Source of the DNA: Acidocella facilis ATCC 35904
Lineage (GTDB): Bacteria; Pseudomonadota; Alphaproteobacteria; Acetobacterales; Acetobacteraceae
Direction: 5' to 3'
NCBI RefSeq assembly: GCF_000687875.1
Contig: NZ_JHYG01000006.1
Location: forward strand, 62,001 to 126,000
Length of the DNA: 64,000 nucleotides
The position numbers were made by a program, and so were the translations under genes. Shown piece after piece: positions 34,155 through 42,912 of the stretch (positions within the stretch are counted from its first letter, which is position 1; every line of letters begins with the position of its first letter). The notes below the pieces were generated by a model. The model saw nothing but the letters and a program-made list of their open reading frames with translations. It was not told the origin of the DNA and made no database searches.

Positions 34155-34239
34155 AAAATCGGCTGATAGAATTTTTTATTACCATGATTTGCTGAAATAA
34201 AATCAAATCTCGTTTCAGGCGTGCATTTTTAATCAAAAT
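34144..34239. promoter_or_regulatory. Long-spaced AT-rich inverted repeat upstream of nitrate operon
   Basis: ATTTTGATTAAAAA (34144-34157) recurs as its perfect 14-base reverse complement at 34226-34239, with a related AATCAAAT in between near 34200. The first arm spans the nasS stop codon. AT-rich boxes with TTGAT/ATCAA cores resemble half-sites of a dimeric activator (for example an FNR/CRP-type protein). No complete TTGAT-N4-ATCAA site is present. Binder unknown. Confidence 0.4.
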
Positions 34240-34302
34240 CCCGATTGAATCCCGGCGCGCCATTCTGGTCTAACAGCTCATGCGGCGCGTTGCCCGCAGG
34301 CC

Positions 34303-34401
34303 GCCCGGTCAAAGAGGATCGGGCAGGCGGATGGGGTTGCCCCCGTTCATTCTACTCGCGGGCCAAGGGCGGCCAGCGTGCGGCGATTTCAAAGCGCTGC
34401 C
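34303..34401 (+). promoter_or_regulatory. ANTAR-type two-hairpin leader of the nitrate operon (NasT target)
   Basis: P1 (34303-34324): GCCCGGTC, hexaloop AAAGAG, GATCGGGC, an 8-bp stem with one G-U. P2 (34357-34378): CGCGGGCC, hexaloop AAGGGC, GGCCAGCG, an 8-bp stem with one G-A mismatch. Both loops have A at position 1 and G at position 4, the conserved ANTAR pattern. The 3' arm of P2 can instead pair downstream (CAGCG 34374-34378 with CGCTG 34395-34399), so P2 and that hairpin exclude each other. No clear U-run follows, and the alternative stem ends just before the GAGG ribosome site at 34403-34406. Control may be by antitermination or by translation. Confidence 0.65.
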
Positions 34402-34413
34402 TCGAGGTTTCCA

Positions 34414-35640
34414 ATGTCTCAAGCCCAGAGCAAGAGCTTTCTGCAATCCGGCCATACCCCCACGCTGCTGGCCGCCTTTCTCTATTTCGATCTCAGCTTC
34501 ATGTGCTGGGTGCTGCTGGGGCCGCTTGGCATCCAGATTGCCAAGGCCCTGCATCTCGACCCCGCGCATAAGGGCCTGATGGTCGCCACCCCGGTTCTGG
34601 CCGGCGCCATCCTGCGGCTGTTCAACGGCGCCATGGCGGACCGCATCGGCGGCAAGAAGGCCGGCATCGTCGCGCAGAGCATCGTCATTCTCGGCCTCGC
34701 CGCCGCCTGGTTCTTCGGCATTCCCGGCTTTTCCGCCTTGCTCGGGCTGGGTGTGGTGCTGGGCATGGCCGGCGCCTCCTTCGCCATCGCGCTGCCGCTG
34801 GCCTCGCGCTGGTATCCGGTCGAGCATAAGGGCAAGGCGATGGGCATCGCCGGGGCCGGCAATTCCGGCACCGTGCTGGCCGCGCTTTTCGCCCCTGCCC
34901 TTGGCTTGGCCTTTGGCTGGACCAACGTCTTTGGCCTCACCGCGATTCTGATGAGCGTGGTGCTGGTGCTGTTCATCCTCCTCGCCAAGGATGCGCCAGG
35001 CCAGGGGCCGAAAATCTCGGCGCGCGATTATCTCAGCGTGCTCGGCATGAAGGATACTTACTGGTTCATGCTGTTCTATGGCGTCACCTTCGGCGGGTTC
35101 GTCGGGCTGGCCTCCTCGCTGCCGATCTATTTTCACACCCAGTACGCTCTGGCCCCGGTGGATGCCGGCTATGCCAGTGCCGCCTGCGTCTTCGCCGGCT
35201 CCATGGTGCGCCCGCTCGGCGGCGCCCTGGCGGACCGCTTCGGCGGCATCAACGCGCTCTCCTTCATGTACCCGATCGCCGCGCTGGCGTTGCTGGCGGT
35301 GAGCTTCGGCCTGCCGACCATGCCCATGGCGCTGGCCGGCTTCGTCATCGCCATGCTGGCGCTGGGTATGGGCAATGGCGCGGTGTTCCAGCTGGTACCG
35401 GTGCGCTACATCAAGGAGATCGGCGTGATGACCGGCATCGTCGGCTGCGCCGGCGGTATTGGCGGCTTCTACCTCGCCTCCTCGCTCGGCTTCGCCAAGC
35501 AATGGACCGGCTCCTACCAGGCGGGATTCCTGATCTTCGCTGGCCTCGCCTTGGTCGCCTTCATCGGCATCAACATCGTCCGCAATGAATGGCGCATCAG
35601 CTTCTCCCGCGGCTACGCGGAAGGCTCCGTGCGTATCTGA
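34414..35640 (+). CDS. nasA: NarK/NasA-type nitrate/nitrite MFS transporter
   Basis: A 408-residue major-facilitator protein with twelve hydrophobic segments. It has the NarK-family nitrate-signature glycine-rich stretches, GNSGTVLAALFAPALGLAFGW in the first half and GCAGGIGGFYLASSLGFAKQ in the second, and the conserved Arg in AGAILRLFNGAMADRIGGK. It imports nitrate (or exchanges nitrite) at the inner membrane. ATG 34414 follows a GAGG site at the end of the ANTAR leader. nirB begins 28 bases after its stop, so it is first in the nitrate operon. Confidence 0.9.
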   Translation: MSQAQSKSFLQSGHTPTLLAAFLYFDLSFMCWVLLGPLGIQIAKALHLDPAHKGLMVATPVLAGAILRLFNGAMADRIGGKKAGIVAQSIVILGLAAAWFFGIPGFSALLGLGVVLGMAGASFAIALPLASRWYPVEHKGKAMGIAGAGNSGTVLAALFAPALGLAFGWTNVFGLTAILMSVVLVLFILLAKDAPGQGPKISARDYLSVLGMKDTYWFMLFYGVTFGGFVGLASSLPIYFHTQYALAPVDAGYASAACVFAGSMVRPLGGALADRFGGINALSFMYPIAALALLAVSFGLPTMPMALAGFVIAMLALGMGNGAVFQLVPVRYIKEIGVMTGIVGCAGGIGGFYLASSLGFAKQWTGSYQAGFLIFAGLALVAFIGINIVRNEWRISFSRGYAEGSVRI

Positions 35641-35668
35641 AGCGCAATTCAAGGAAAGGAGTGACGCG

Positions 35669-38098
35669 ATGGGCAAGGAAAAACTGGTTGTCATCGGCAA
35701 TGGCATGGCGGGGATGCGCACCGTGGAGGAAATCCTGGCGCGTGATCCCGGCAAATATGAAATCACCGTGTTCGGCGCCGAGCCGGAGCCGAATTACGAT
35801 CGCATCATGCTCTCCCCGCTGCTGGCGGGCGAGAAGAGCTTCGCGCAGATCGTCATCAATCCGCTCGACTGGTACGCGCAGAACAAGATCGAGCTGATCG
35901 CCGGCGAGCATGTGGACTGGATCGACCGTGCGCGGAAAACCGTGCGCGGCGCCAACGGCACCACGCGCGCCTATGATAAATTGCTGCTGGCCACAGGCTC
36001 CAATCCCTTCACCTTGCCGTTGCCCGGCGTGGGCCGCCCCGGCGTGATGACCTTCCGCTCCAAGGCGGATGTGGAGGAGATGCTGGCCATCGCCGCCCCC
36101 GGCAAGAAGGCTGTGGTCATTGGCGGCGGGCTGCTCGGTTTGGAAGCGGCGCACGGGCTCAATCTGCGCGGCATGAAGGTTGCCATCGTGCATCTGATGC
36201 CGACGCTGATGGAACGCCAGCTCGATGCCTCGGCCGCGCATCTGCTCGAACAGAAACTCAGCCAGCGCGGCATGCGCATCTTCACCAGCGCCAATACCGA
36301 AGCCTTTGACGGCGAGGGCGAGGACGGCCCGGTGAGCGCCGTGCTGTTGAAGGACGGCACGCGCATCGAGGCGGATCTGGTGGTGATGGCGGTGGGCATT
36401 CGCCCCAATGCCGGGCTTGGCCGTGCCGTCGGCCTCGCCTGCGATCGCGGCATCAAGGTCGATGCGTCCTTGCGCACATCGGATGAAAACATCTTCGCCA
36501 TCGGCGAATGCGTGGAGTTCGACAAACAATGTTTCGGCCTGGTCGCGCCGATCTGGGAGATGGCGAAAATCGCCGCCGATCATCTCACCGGCGTGGCGCA
36601 GACCGCATTCATGCCCATCGCCACCGGCACGCGGCTGAAAGTCTCCGGCATCGAGATGTTCTCCGCCGGCGAGTTCCTGGGCGATGCCAGCACCGAGGAT
36701 GTGGTGCTGCGCGACGCCGCGCGCGGCATTTATAAACGCCTGGTGCTGCGCGGGGATAAGCTCGTCGGCGTGGTCTGCTTCGGCGATGCCTCGGATGCCA
36801 GCTGGTATTTCCAACTGCTGAAGGATGGCGTCGATCTCGGCGATTTGCGCGAAACCGTGATCTACGGCCCGCGCGCCGCCGCCGGCGACCCGCTGGAGAG
36901 CCTGGCTTTGCTGGGCGATGACGCGGAGATCTGCGGCTGCAACGGGGTGAAGAAAGGCAGCATCGTCAACGCCATCGAGAGCGGCTGCGGCTCTCTGGAC
37001 GAGGTACGCGCCTGCACCAAGGCCTCGGCCTCCTGCGGTTCCTGCACCGGGCTGGTGGAAGGGCTGCTGAAGCTCACCCTCGGCGCGGATTTCAAACCCG
37101 CCAGTGTCAAGCCGATGTGCAAATGCACCGCGTATGGACATGACGAGGTCCGCCACCGCATTCGCGGCCAGGAGCTGAAAACCATCCCGGCCGTGATGCA
37201 GGCGCTGGAATGGACCACGCCCGATGGCTGCGCCGCCTGCCGCCCGGCGCTGAATTTCTACCTGCTCTGCGAATGGCCTGGCGAATATCAGGATGATCAG
37301 CAATCGCGCTTCGTCAATGAGCGCATGCACGCCAACATCCAGAAGGACGGCACCTACTCCGTCATCCCGCGCATGTGGGGCGGTGTCACCTCCGCCGCCG
37401 AGCTGCGCGCCATCGCCGATGTCTGCGATAAATTCGCCATCCCGACGGTGAAGATCACCGGCGGCCAGCGCGTCGATATGCTGGGGGTGAAGAAGGAAGA
37501 CCTGCCCGCCGTCTGGGCGGATCTCAACGCCGCCGGCATGGTCTCCGGTCATGCCTACGGCAAGGCGCTGCGCACGGTGAAAACCTGTGTCGGCTCGGAA
37601 TGGTGCCGCTTCGGCACGCAGGATTCCACCGCCATGGGGATCGCGCTGGAGAAAATGACCTGGGGCTCCTGGCACCCGCATAAGGTCAAGCTCGCGGTTT
37701 CCGGCTGCCCGCGCAATTGCGCGGAGGCGACGATCAAGGATTACGGCGTCGTCGCCACCGAAGCGGGGTGGGATCTGCATGTCGGCGGCAATGGCGGCAT
37801 CAAGGTGCGCGCCACCGAGCTGCTCTGCAAGGTCACCACCGAGGCGGAGGTTCTGGAATATTGCGGCGCCTTCCTGCAACTCTACCGCCAGGAAGCCCGC
37901 TATCTGGAACGCACCGCCCCCTGGATCGAGCGGGTCGGGCTGAAATATGTGCAGGAACGCATCGTGGACGATGCGCAAAACCGTGCCGCGCTCTACGAGA
38001 AATTCCTCTACGCGCAGAGATTCGCGCAGATCGACCCCTGGGCGCAGGAAGCCGCCACCAACCAAACCTCTTATCAGCCGCTGGCGGAGCTGGTCTAA
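35669..38098 (+). CDS. nirB: NADH-dependent assimilatory nitrite reductase, large subunit
   Basis: An 809-residue enzyme. Residues 1-290 are a FAD/NADH oxidoreductase (VVIGNGMAGMRTVEEIL, KAVVIGGGLLGLEAAHGL). A BFD-type Cys-rich [2Fe-2S] region follows near 410-480 (CGCNGVKKGSI, ASASCGSCTGL). The C-terminal ferredoxin-like half domain and siroheme/[4Fe-4S] domain have TCVGSEWCRFGTQDS and KLAVSGCPRNCAEATI. It reduces nitrite to ammonium with six electrons. ATG 35669 is chosen for its AGGAG site; longer frames run into nasA. nirD starts within its stop codon. Confidence 0.95.
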   Translation: MGKEKLVVIGNGMAGMRTVEEILARDPGKYEITVFGAEPEPNYDRIMLSPLLAGEKSFAQIVINPLDWYAQNKIELIAGEHVDWIDRARKTVRGANGTTRAYDKLLLATGSNPFTLPLPGVGRPGVMTFRSKADVEEMLAIAAPGKKAVVIGGGLLGLEAAHGLNLRGMKVAIVHLMPTLMERQLDASAAHLLEQKLSQRGMRIFTSANTEAFDGEGEDGPVSAVLLKDGTRIEADLVVMAVGIRPNAGLGRAVGLACDRGIKVDASLRTSDENIFAIGECVEFDKQCFGLVAPIWEMAKIAADHLTGVAQTAFMPIATGTRLKVSGIEMFSAGEFLGDASTEDVVLRDAARGIYKRLVLRGDKLVGVVCFGDASDASWYFQLLKDGVDLGDLRETVIYGPRAAAGDPLESLALLGDDAEICGCNGVKKGSIVNAIESGCGSLDEVRACTKASASCGSCTGLVEGLLKLTLGADFKPASVKPMCKCTAYGHDEVRHRIRGQELKTIPAVMQALEWTTPDGCAACRPALNFYLLCEWPGEYQDDQQSRFVNERMHANIQKDGTYSVIPRMWGGVTSAAELRAIADVCDKFAIPTVKITGGQRVDMLGVKKEDLPAVWADLNAAGMVSGHAYGKALRTVKTCVGSEWCRFGTQDSTAMGIALEKMTWGSWHPHKVKLAVSGCPRNCAEATIKDYGVVATEAGWDLHVGGNGGIKVRATELLCKVTTEAEVLEYCGAFLQLYRQEARYLERTAPWIERVGLKYVQERIVDDAQNRAALYEKFLYAQRFAQIDPWAQEAATNQTSYQPLAELV

Positions 38099-38424
38099 TG
38101 GATATGAACATTCCCCTCTTCACCGATGTCGGCGCGCTGACCGAGATTCCGCGCCTGGGCGCGCGCTGCGTGAAAACCGCCTTCGGCGACATCGCGATCT
38201 TCCGCACCAATGACGACCGCGTCTTCGCCCTGCGCGACCAATGCCCGCACAAGCAGGGGCCGCTCAGCCAGGGCATCGTGCACGGCAGCTCCGTCACCTG
38301 CCCGCTGCATGGCTGGGTAATCTCGCTGGAAACCGGTGCGGCGCAGGGGCCGGATAGCGGCTGCACCAACCGCTTTCAGGTGAAGCTGGAGGATGGGCGG
38401 ATCCTGCTGGCGGTGACGCCATGA
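38098..38424 (+). CDS. nirD: Nitrite reductase small subunit (Rieske type)
   Basis: A 108-residue Rieske-fold subunit with ligands in DQCPHKQGPLSQG and TCPLHGWVISLETG, i.e. C-x-H and C-x2-H. It forms the NirBD enzyme with the large subunit. The ATG shares one base with the nirB stop (TAATG), so translation is coupled; the stop overlaps the cobA start. Confidence 0.95.
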   Translation: MDMNIPLFTDVGALTEIPRLGARCVKTAFGDIAIFRTNDDRVFALRDQCPHKQGPLSQGIVHGSSVTCPLHGWVISLETGAAQGPDSGCTNRFQVKLEDGRILLAVTP

Positions 38425-39173
38425 GCCGGGTGGTGCTGGTCGGGGCCGGGCCGGGCGATCCGGATCTGCTCACCGTGAAAACCCTGCGCCTGCTGCAAAC
38501 AGCCAGCGTGGTGCTGCATGATTCATTGGTCAGTGACGAGATCCTGGCGCTGGCTCACCCGCGGGCGCGGCTGATCGATGTCGGCAAACGCTGCTTTCGC
38601 CATTCCGCCACCCAGGCGGAAATCTGCGCCCTGCTGATACGTGAGGCGCGGGCAACTGCCGGTATCGTGCTGCGCCTGAAAGGGGGTGATCCGATGATCT
38701 TCGGCCGCGCCACCGAGGAGATGGCGGCGCTGGAGGATGCCGGCATCGAATATGAGATCATCCCCGGCATCACCGCCGCCCTGGCGGCCGCCGCCACGCT
38801 GCAACGCTCGCTCACCCAGCGCATGGTCTCGCGCGCGGTGCATTTCGTCGCCGGCCACACCGCGGAGGGCGATATCCCGGCGCATGATTTCGCCGGGCTG
38901 GCGCAGCGCGGCGGCACGCTCGCCCTCTATATGGGCGCGCAAACTCTGGGTGGCTTCGCGGCGCATCTGCTGGAGGCGGGGCTGGACCCGGCCACCCCGG
39001 CCTTGGCGATCGAAAACGTCTCCCGCCCGGATGAGCGCGTCCTCGCCGCCAGCATCGGCACGCTGCCGGCGCGGCTGCGCGCGGAAGCGGGGGAGGGGCC
39101 GGTGCTGATCCTGATCGGCGAGGCGATGGCCGGGCGCGTGCCGGTGCGCCTGCCTCTGGCCGCCTGCGTCTGA
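38421..39173 (+). CDS. cobA: Uroporphyrinogen-III C-methyltransferase (SUMT, siroheme branch)
   Basis: A 250-residue methyltransferase with the family landmarks VVLVGAGPGDPDLLTVKTLR, VLRLKGGDPMIFGRATEEM and IIPGITAALAAAATL. It makes precorrin-2, the precursor of the siroheme that NirB needs. A single-domain SUMT without the CysG oxidase/ferrochelatase part means those steps are encoded elsewhere. It overlaps nirD by 4 bases and is followed after 8 bases by the nitrate reductase gene. Confidence 0.93.
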   Translation: MSRVVLVGAGPGDPDLLTVKTLRLLQTASVVLHDSLVSDEILALAHPRARLIDVGKRCFRHSATQAEICALLIREARATAGIVLRLKGGDPMIFGRATEEMAALEDAGIEYEIIPGITAALAAAATLQRSLTQRMVSRAVHFVAGHTAEGDIPAHDFAGLAQRGGTLALYMGAQTLGGFAAHLLEAGLDPATPALAIENVSRPDERVLAASIGTLPARLRAEAGEGPVLILIGEAMAGRVPVRLPLAACV

Positions 39174-39181
39174 GGGCTGGC

Positions 39182-42100
39182 GTGGCAGAGCAGGTCAAAT
39201 CCGTCTGCCCCTATTGCGGGGTCGGGTGCGGTATCGTCATGCAGGTGGAGCAGGGGCGCGTCACCAAGGTCAGCGGGGACAAATCCCACCCCGCCAATCG
39301 CGGCCGGCTCTGCACCAAGGGGCAGAGCTGCCATCTGCCGCTTAGCCAAGGGCGGCTGGACAGCGCCTATATCCGCCCCGCCCGCGCCGATGGGCAGCAG
39401 CCTTTGCCCGCCTTGGCCGCCGTGACGCAAACCGCCGCCCGGCTGCGCGCCATTCTGGACGCGCACGGCCCGGATGCGATCAGCTTTTATATCTCCGGCC
39501 AGATGTCGCTGGAGGCGCAATATCTCGCCAACAAGCTGGCGAAAGGCTTTATCCGTACCCGCCATATCGAGGCCAATTCCCGCCTCTGCATGGCCAGCGC
39601 CGCCACCGGCTACAAACAGTCTCTGGGCGCCGACGCCCCGCCCGGTTCTTATGACGATCTCGACCAGGCCGATATTTTCCTGGTCATCGGCGCCAACATG
39701 GCCGATTGCCACCCGATCCTGTTCCTGCGCCTGCTGGACCGGGTGAAGCAGGGCGCGAAGCTGATCGTGGTGGATCCGCGCCGCAGCGCCACGGCGGAGA
39801 AGGCGGATCTGTTCCTGCAACTCAAGCCCGGCACGGATATCGCCCTCATCAACGGCCTGCTGCGTCTGCTGCACGAGGCCGGCCAGACCGACACAGCCTT
39901 TATCGCCGCGCATACCGAAGGCTGGGAGGCGATGCTGAAGCTGCTGGCCGATTACGGGCTGGCGCAAGTGGCGGACATCACCGGCCTGGATGCAGCCGAT
40001 ATCACGAAAGCCGCCGCCTGGATCGGACGCAGCAAGAAATTCGTCAGCCTGTGGACGATGGGGCTGAACCAGAGCGTGCGCGGCACCTGGAACAGCAATG
40101 CGCTGTGCAATCTACATCTGGCGCTGGGCGCCATCTGCCAGCCAGGCGCCGGGCCGTTCTCCCTCACCGGCCAGCCCAACGCCATGGGCGGGCGCGAGAT
40201 GGGCTATATGGGCCCTGGCCTGCCCGGCCAGCGCAGCACCCAGAACCCGGCCGACCGCGCCTTCACCGAAACCCTCTGGACCCTCCCCCCCGGCAGCCTG
40301 CGCGATGCCCCGGCCAGCGGCGCGGTGGCGATGTTCGATGCGATGGCGCAAGGCGAGATCAAAGCCTGCTGGATCATCTGCACCAACCCGGTCGCCAGCA
40401 TGCCGGCGCGCGGGCGCACCATCGACGGGCTGAAGGCAGCTGAGCTGGTGATTGTCCAGGATGCCTTCCTGGACACCGAAACCGCCCCTTATGCGGATAT
40501 CCTGCTTCCCGGCGCGCTCTGGGCGGAAGCGGACGGGGTGATGGTGAATTCCGAACGCAACATGACCCTCGCCCCGCAAGCCGTACCCCCGCCAGGCGCG
40601 GCGATGGCGGATTGGCGCTGGATCGCGCAGGTGGCCACCGCGATGGGCTATCCCGGCTTCGCCTATGCCAATGCGGCGGAAATCTTCGAGGAGATCAAGC
40701 GTTTCTCCAACCCGCAGACCGGCTACGACATCTCCGGCGCCAGCCATGCGCGGCTGGCGGATACCCCGCTGCAATGGCCGGTCGGCCCGCAATCCGGCCC
40801 GCGCAACCCGGTGCGCTATATGGCAAGCGGCACGCCGGTTTTCCCCACCGTCTCCGGCAGGGCGATGTTCCACCCGCGCCCCTGCTTGCCCCCGGCGGAG
40901 CTGCCGGATGCGGCATTTCCCTTCCTCCTCAATACCGGCCGGGTGCAGCATCAATGGCACACCCTGACCAAGACCGGGAAAGTCCCGGCCTTGAACAAGC
41001 TCAATCCTGGCCCGTTCGTCGAGATCCATGCACAGGATGCCGCCGCGCTGGGGCTGCAGGAAGGTGATAGCCTGGCGCTGCGCTCCCGCCGGGGCCGCGC
41101 CGTGCTGCCGGCCCTGCTCAGCCCGCGCGTGCAGCCGGGCCAGCTCTTCGCGCCCTTTCATTGGAATGACGTGTTCGGGGATGATCTGGCGATCAACCAG
41201 CTCACCAGCCCGGCGGTGGATGCGGCCTCGCTGCAGCCGGAATTCAAGATCTGCGCGGTGGCGCTGGAACGTGTCGCGGCGGTGAGGCAGGCGGTGCCAG
41301 AGACGCTGGCCGGGCTTGCACCGGAGGGGGCTGCGGTGAGCATCCTCTACGCCTCGCAAACCGGCACCGCGGCGGCCCAGGCGCAGGCGGCGGCGCAGCG
41401 TCTGGGCCTCATCGCCCGGCCGATGAACGAGGCCAGCCCCGCAACCCTCGTCGGCACCGTGCTGTTCTTCGCCGCCAGCTTCGGCGATGGCGACGCGCCG
41501 GACAATGCCGCCCGCTTCTGGCAGGCCCTGGCGGCGCCGGGCGCGCCCCGGCTGGAGGGGCTGCGCTTTGGCATTCTCGGCTTCGGCGATACCGCCTATG
41601 CGCGCTTCTGCGGCTTCGCGGCGGCGCTGGAGGCGCGGCTGCTGGCGCTGGGCGCCACCGCCCTGCTGCCCCGGCGCAATTGCGAGCCGGGCGAGGAGGC
41701 GGCGGCGCAAGCCTGGATCGATGCCGCCCTGCCGGCGCTGGGAGCCCCCGCCGCCCCCGCCGCGCCCGCGCCGTCCGGTGTCACTCGCACCAGCCCGTAT
41801 CGCGCCCGGCTGATCGGCAATCACCGCCTCAACCAGGCCGGGTCAGAGAAAGACACAAGGCAGATCATCTTCGACCTCGCCGGCGCCGGCATCGCCTATC
41901 AGCCTGGCGACGCGTTGGGAGTCTGGCCGGAAAACGACCCGCGTCTGCTGGAGGAGCTGGCCCGGCTCACCGGGCTGGCGCCCGAACAGCTGGCCGGGCG
42001 GGATATCTCCCGCCTCACCCCGGCGATGCTGGCATTCTGCGCCGCCCGCGCCCCGGCCCTGGCCACCGGCCCAGCGTGGGATGCGCAAGCGCCCTGGCAC

Positions 42101-42823
42101 AAAGGCTGGCAGCTGCGCGACCTGCTCGCGGACTATCCGGTCAAGGCCAGCCCGGAGGAATGGCTGGCGCTGCTCAAGCCACTCACCCCCCGGCTCTACT
42201 CGATCGCTTCCAGCCTCGCCGCGCATCCGGATCAGGTCCATCTGACGGTGAATATCCTGCGCTACGAGGTCGCCGGGCGGCAAAGCGGCGGGCTCTGCTC
42301 GCGCTTCCTGGCGGACCGGGCGCGGGCGGTGGCTTTGTTCATCCAGCCCAACCCGCATTTCCGCCTGCCGGCGGATGATGTGCCGGTTATCATGATCGGC
42401 CCTGGCACCGGCATCGCCCCGTTTCGCGGCTTCCTGCAGGAGCGCCAGGCGAGAGGCGCGCGTGGCCGCAACTGGCTGGTCTTCGGCGAGCAGCGCGCGG
42501 CCTGCGATTTCTATTACCGCGAAGAGCTGGAGGCGCTGGCGCGAGCCGGGTCTCTGCACCGCCTCTCCACCGCCTTCTCGCGCGACCAGACGCGGAAAAT
42601 CTACGTCCAGGACCGGCTGCGCGAGGAGGGGGCGCGGCTCTGGGCCTGGCTGCAGGAGGGAGCGTGCCTCTATATCTGCGGTGACGCCGCCCGCATGGCC
42701 AAGGATGTGCATGTGGCCCTCGGCCAGATCATCGCCGAGCAGGGCGCTTTGAAGGCCGATGCGGCGTCTGCCTATCTGGACCAGCTGGCGGCCGAAAAGC
42801 GCTATCTGCGCGATGTCTATTGA
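39182..42823 (+). CDS. Assimilatory nitrate reductase fused to CysJ-like flavoprotein
   Basis: A 1213-residue fusion with a GTG start. Residues 1-700 are a molybdopterin nitrate reductase of the NasC/NarB type: Cys 9, 12, 16 and 44 (CPYCGVGCG, GRLCTKG) bind the [4Fe-4S] cluster, and the N-terminus has no signal, so it is cytoplasmic. Residues ~717-860 are flavodoxin (SILYASQTGTAAAQ, FFAASFGDGDAPDNA). Residues ~875-1213 are a CysJ-type FAD/NADPH reductase (RLYSIASSLAAHPDQVHL, IGPGTGIAPFRGFLQER, C-terminal KRYLRDVY). One chain can thus take electrons from NADPH to nitrate without a separate NasB. It closes the nitrate operon after cobA. The fusion type is known; the electron donor is inferred. 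Confidence 0.93.
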   Translation: MAEQVKSVCPYCGVGCGIVMQVEQGRVTKVSGDKSHPANRGRLCTKGQSCHLPLSQGRLDSAYIRPARADGQQPLPALAAVTQTAARLRAILDAHGPDAISFYISGQMSLEAQYLANKLAKGFIRTRHIEANSRLCMASAATGYKQSLGADAPPGSYDDLDQADIFLVIGANMADCHPILFLRLLDRVKQGAKLIVVDPRRSATAEKADLFLQLKPGTDIALINGLLRLLHEAGQTDTAFIAAHTEGWEAMLKLLADYGLAQVADITGLDAADITKAAAWIGRSKKFVSLWTMGLNQSVRGTWNSNALCNLHLALGAICQPGAGPFSLTGQPNAMGGREMGYMGPGLPGQRSTQNPADRAFTETLWTLPPGSLRDAPASGAVAMFDAMAQGEIKACWIICTNPVASMPARGRTIDGLKAAELVIVQDAFLDTETAPYADILLPGALWAEADGVMVNSERNMTLAPQAVPPPGAAMADWRWIAQVATAMGYPGFAYANAAEIFEEIKRFSNPQTGYDISGASHARLADTPLQWPVGPQSGPRNPVRYMASGTPVFPTVSGRAMFHPRPCLPPAELPDAAFPFLLNTGRVQHQWHTLTKTGKVPALNKLNPGPFVEIHAQDAAALGLQEGDSLALRSRRGRAVLPALLSPRVQPGQLFAPFHWNDVFGDDLAINQLTSPAVDAASLQPEFKICAVALERVAAVRQAVPETLAGLAPEGAAVSILYASQTGTAAAQAQAAAQRLGLIARPMNEASPATLVGTVLFFAASFGDGDAPDNAARFWQALAAPGAPRLEGLRFGILGFGDTAYARFCGFAAALEARLLALGATALLPRRNCEPGEEAAAQAWIDAALPALGAPAAPAAPAPSGVTRTSPYRARLIGNHRLNQAGSEKDTRQIIFDLAGAGIAYQPGDALGVWPENDPRLLEELARLTGLAPEQLAGRDISRLTPAMLAFCAARAPALATGPAWDAQAPWHKGWQLRDLLADYPVKASPEEWLALLKPLTPRLYSIASSLAAHPDQVHLTVNILRYEVAGRQSGGLCSRFLADRARAVALFIQPNPHFRLPADDVPVIMIGPGTGIAPFRGFLQERQARGARGRNWLVFGEQRAACDFYYREELEALARAGSLHRLSTAFSRDQTRKIYVQDRLREEGARLWAWLQEGACLYICGDAARMAKDVHVALGQIIAEQGALKADAASAYLDQLAAEKRYLRDVY

Positions 42824-42912
42824 TCCCTCTGGTCGGTCGTTTTACCCCGCTCTGGCGCTGTACGGGAGATGTCGTCTCGTCTTGCAGTCATTGATCACAG
42901 CTGTACGAGACC

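Noticed and set aside
34284-34297. GG-N10-GC match before nasA as a sigma-54 promoter
   Set aside because: Only the invariant bases fit; flanking consensus (TGGCAC, TTGCA) is poor and it lies within the folded leader region.
35597-38065. An 822-codon minus-strand open frame opposite nirB
   Set aside because: Same antisense artefact; nirB carries siroheme and FAD motifs with correct operon overlaps.
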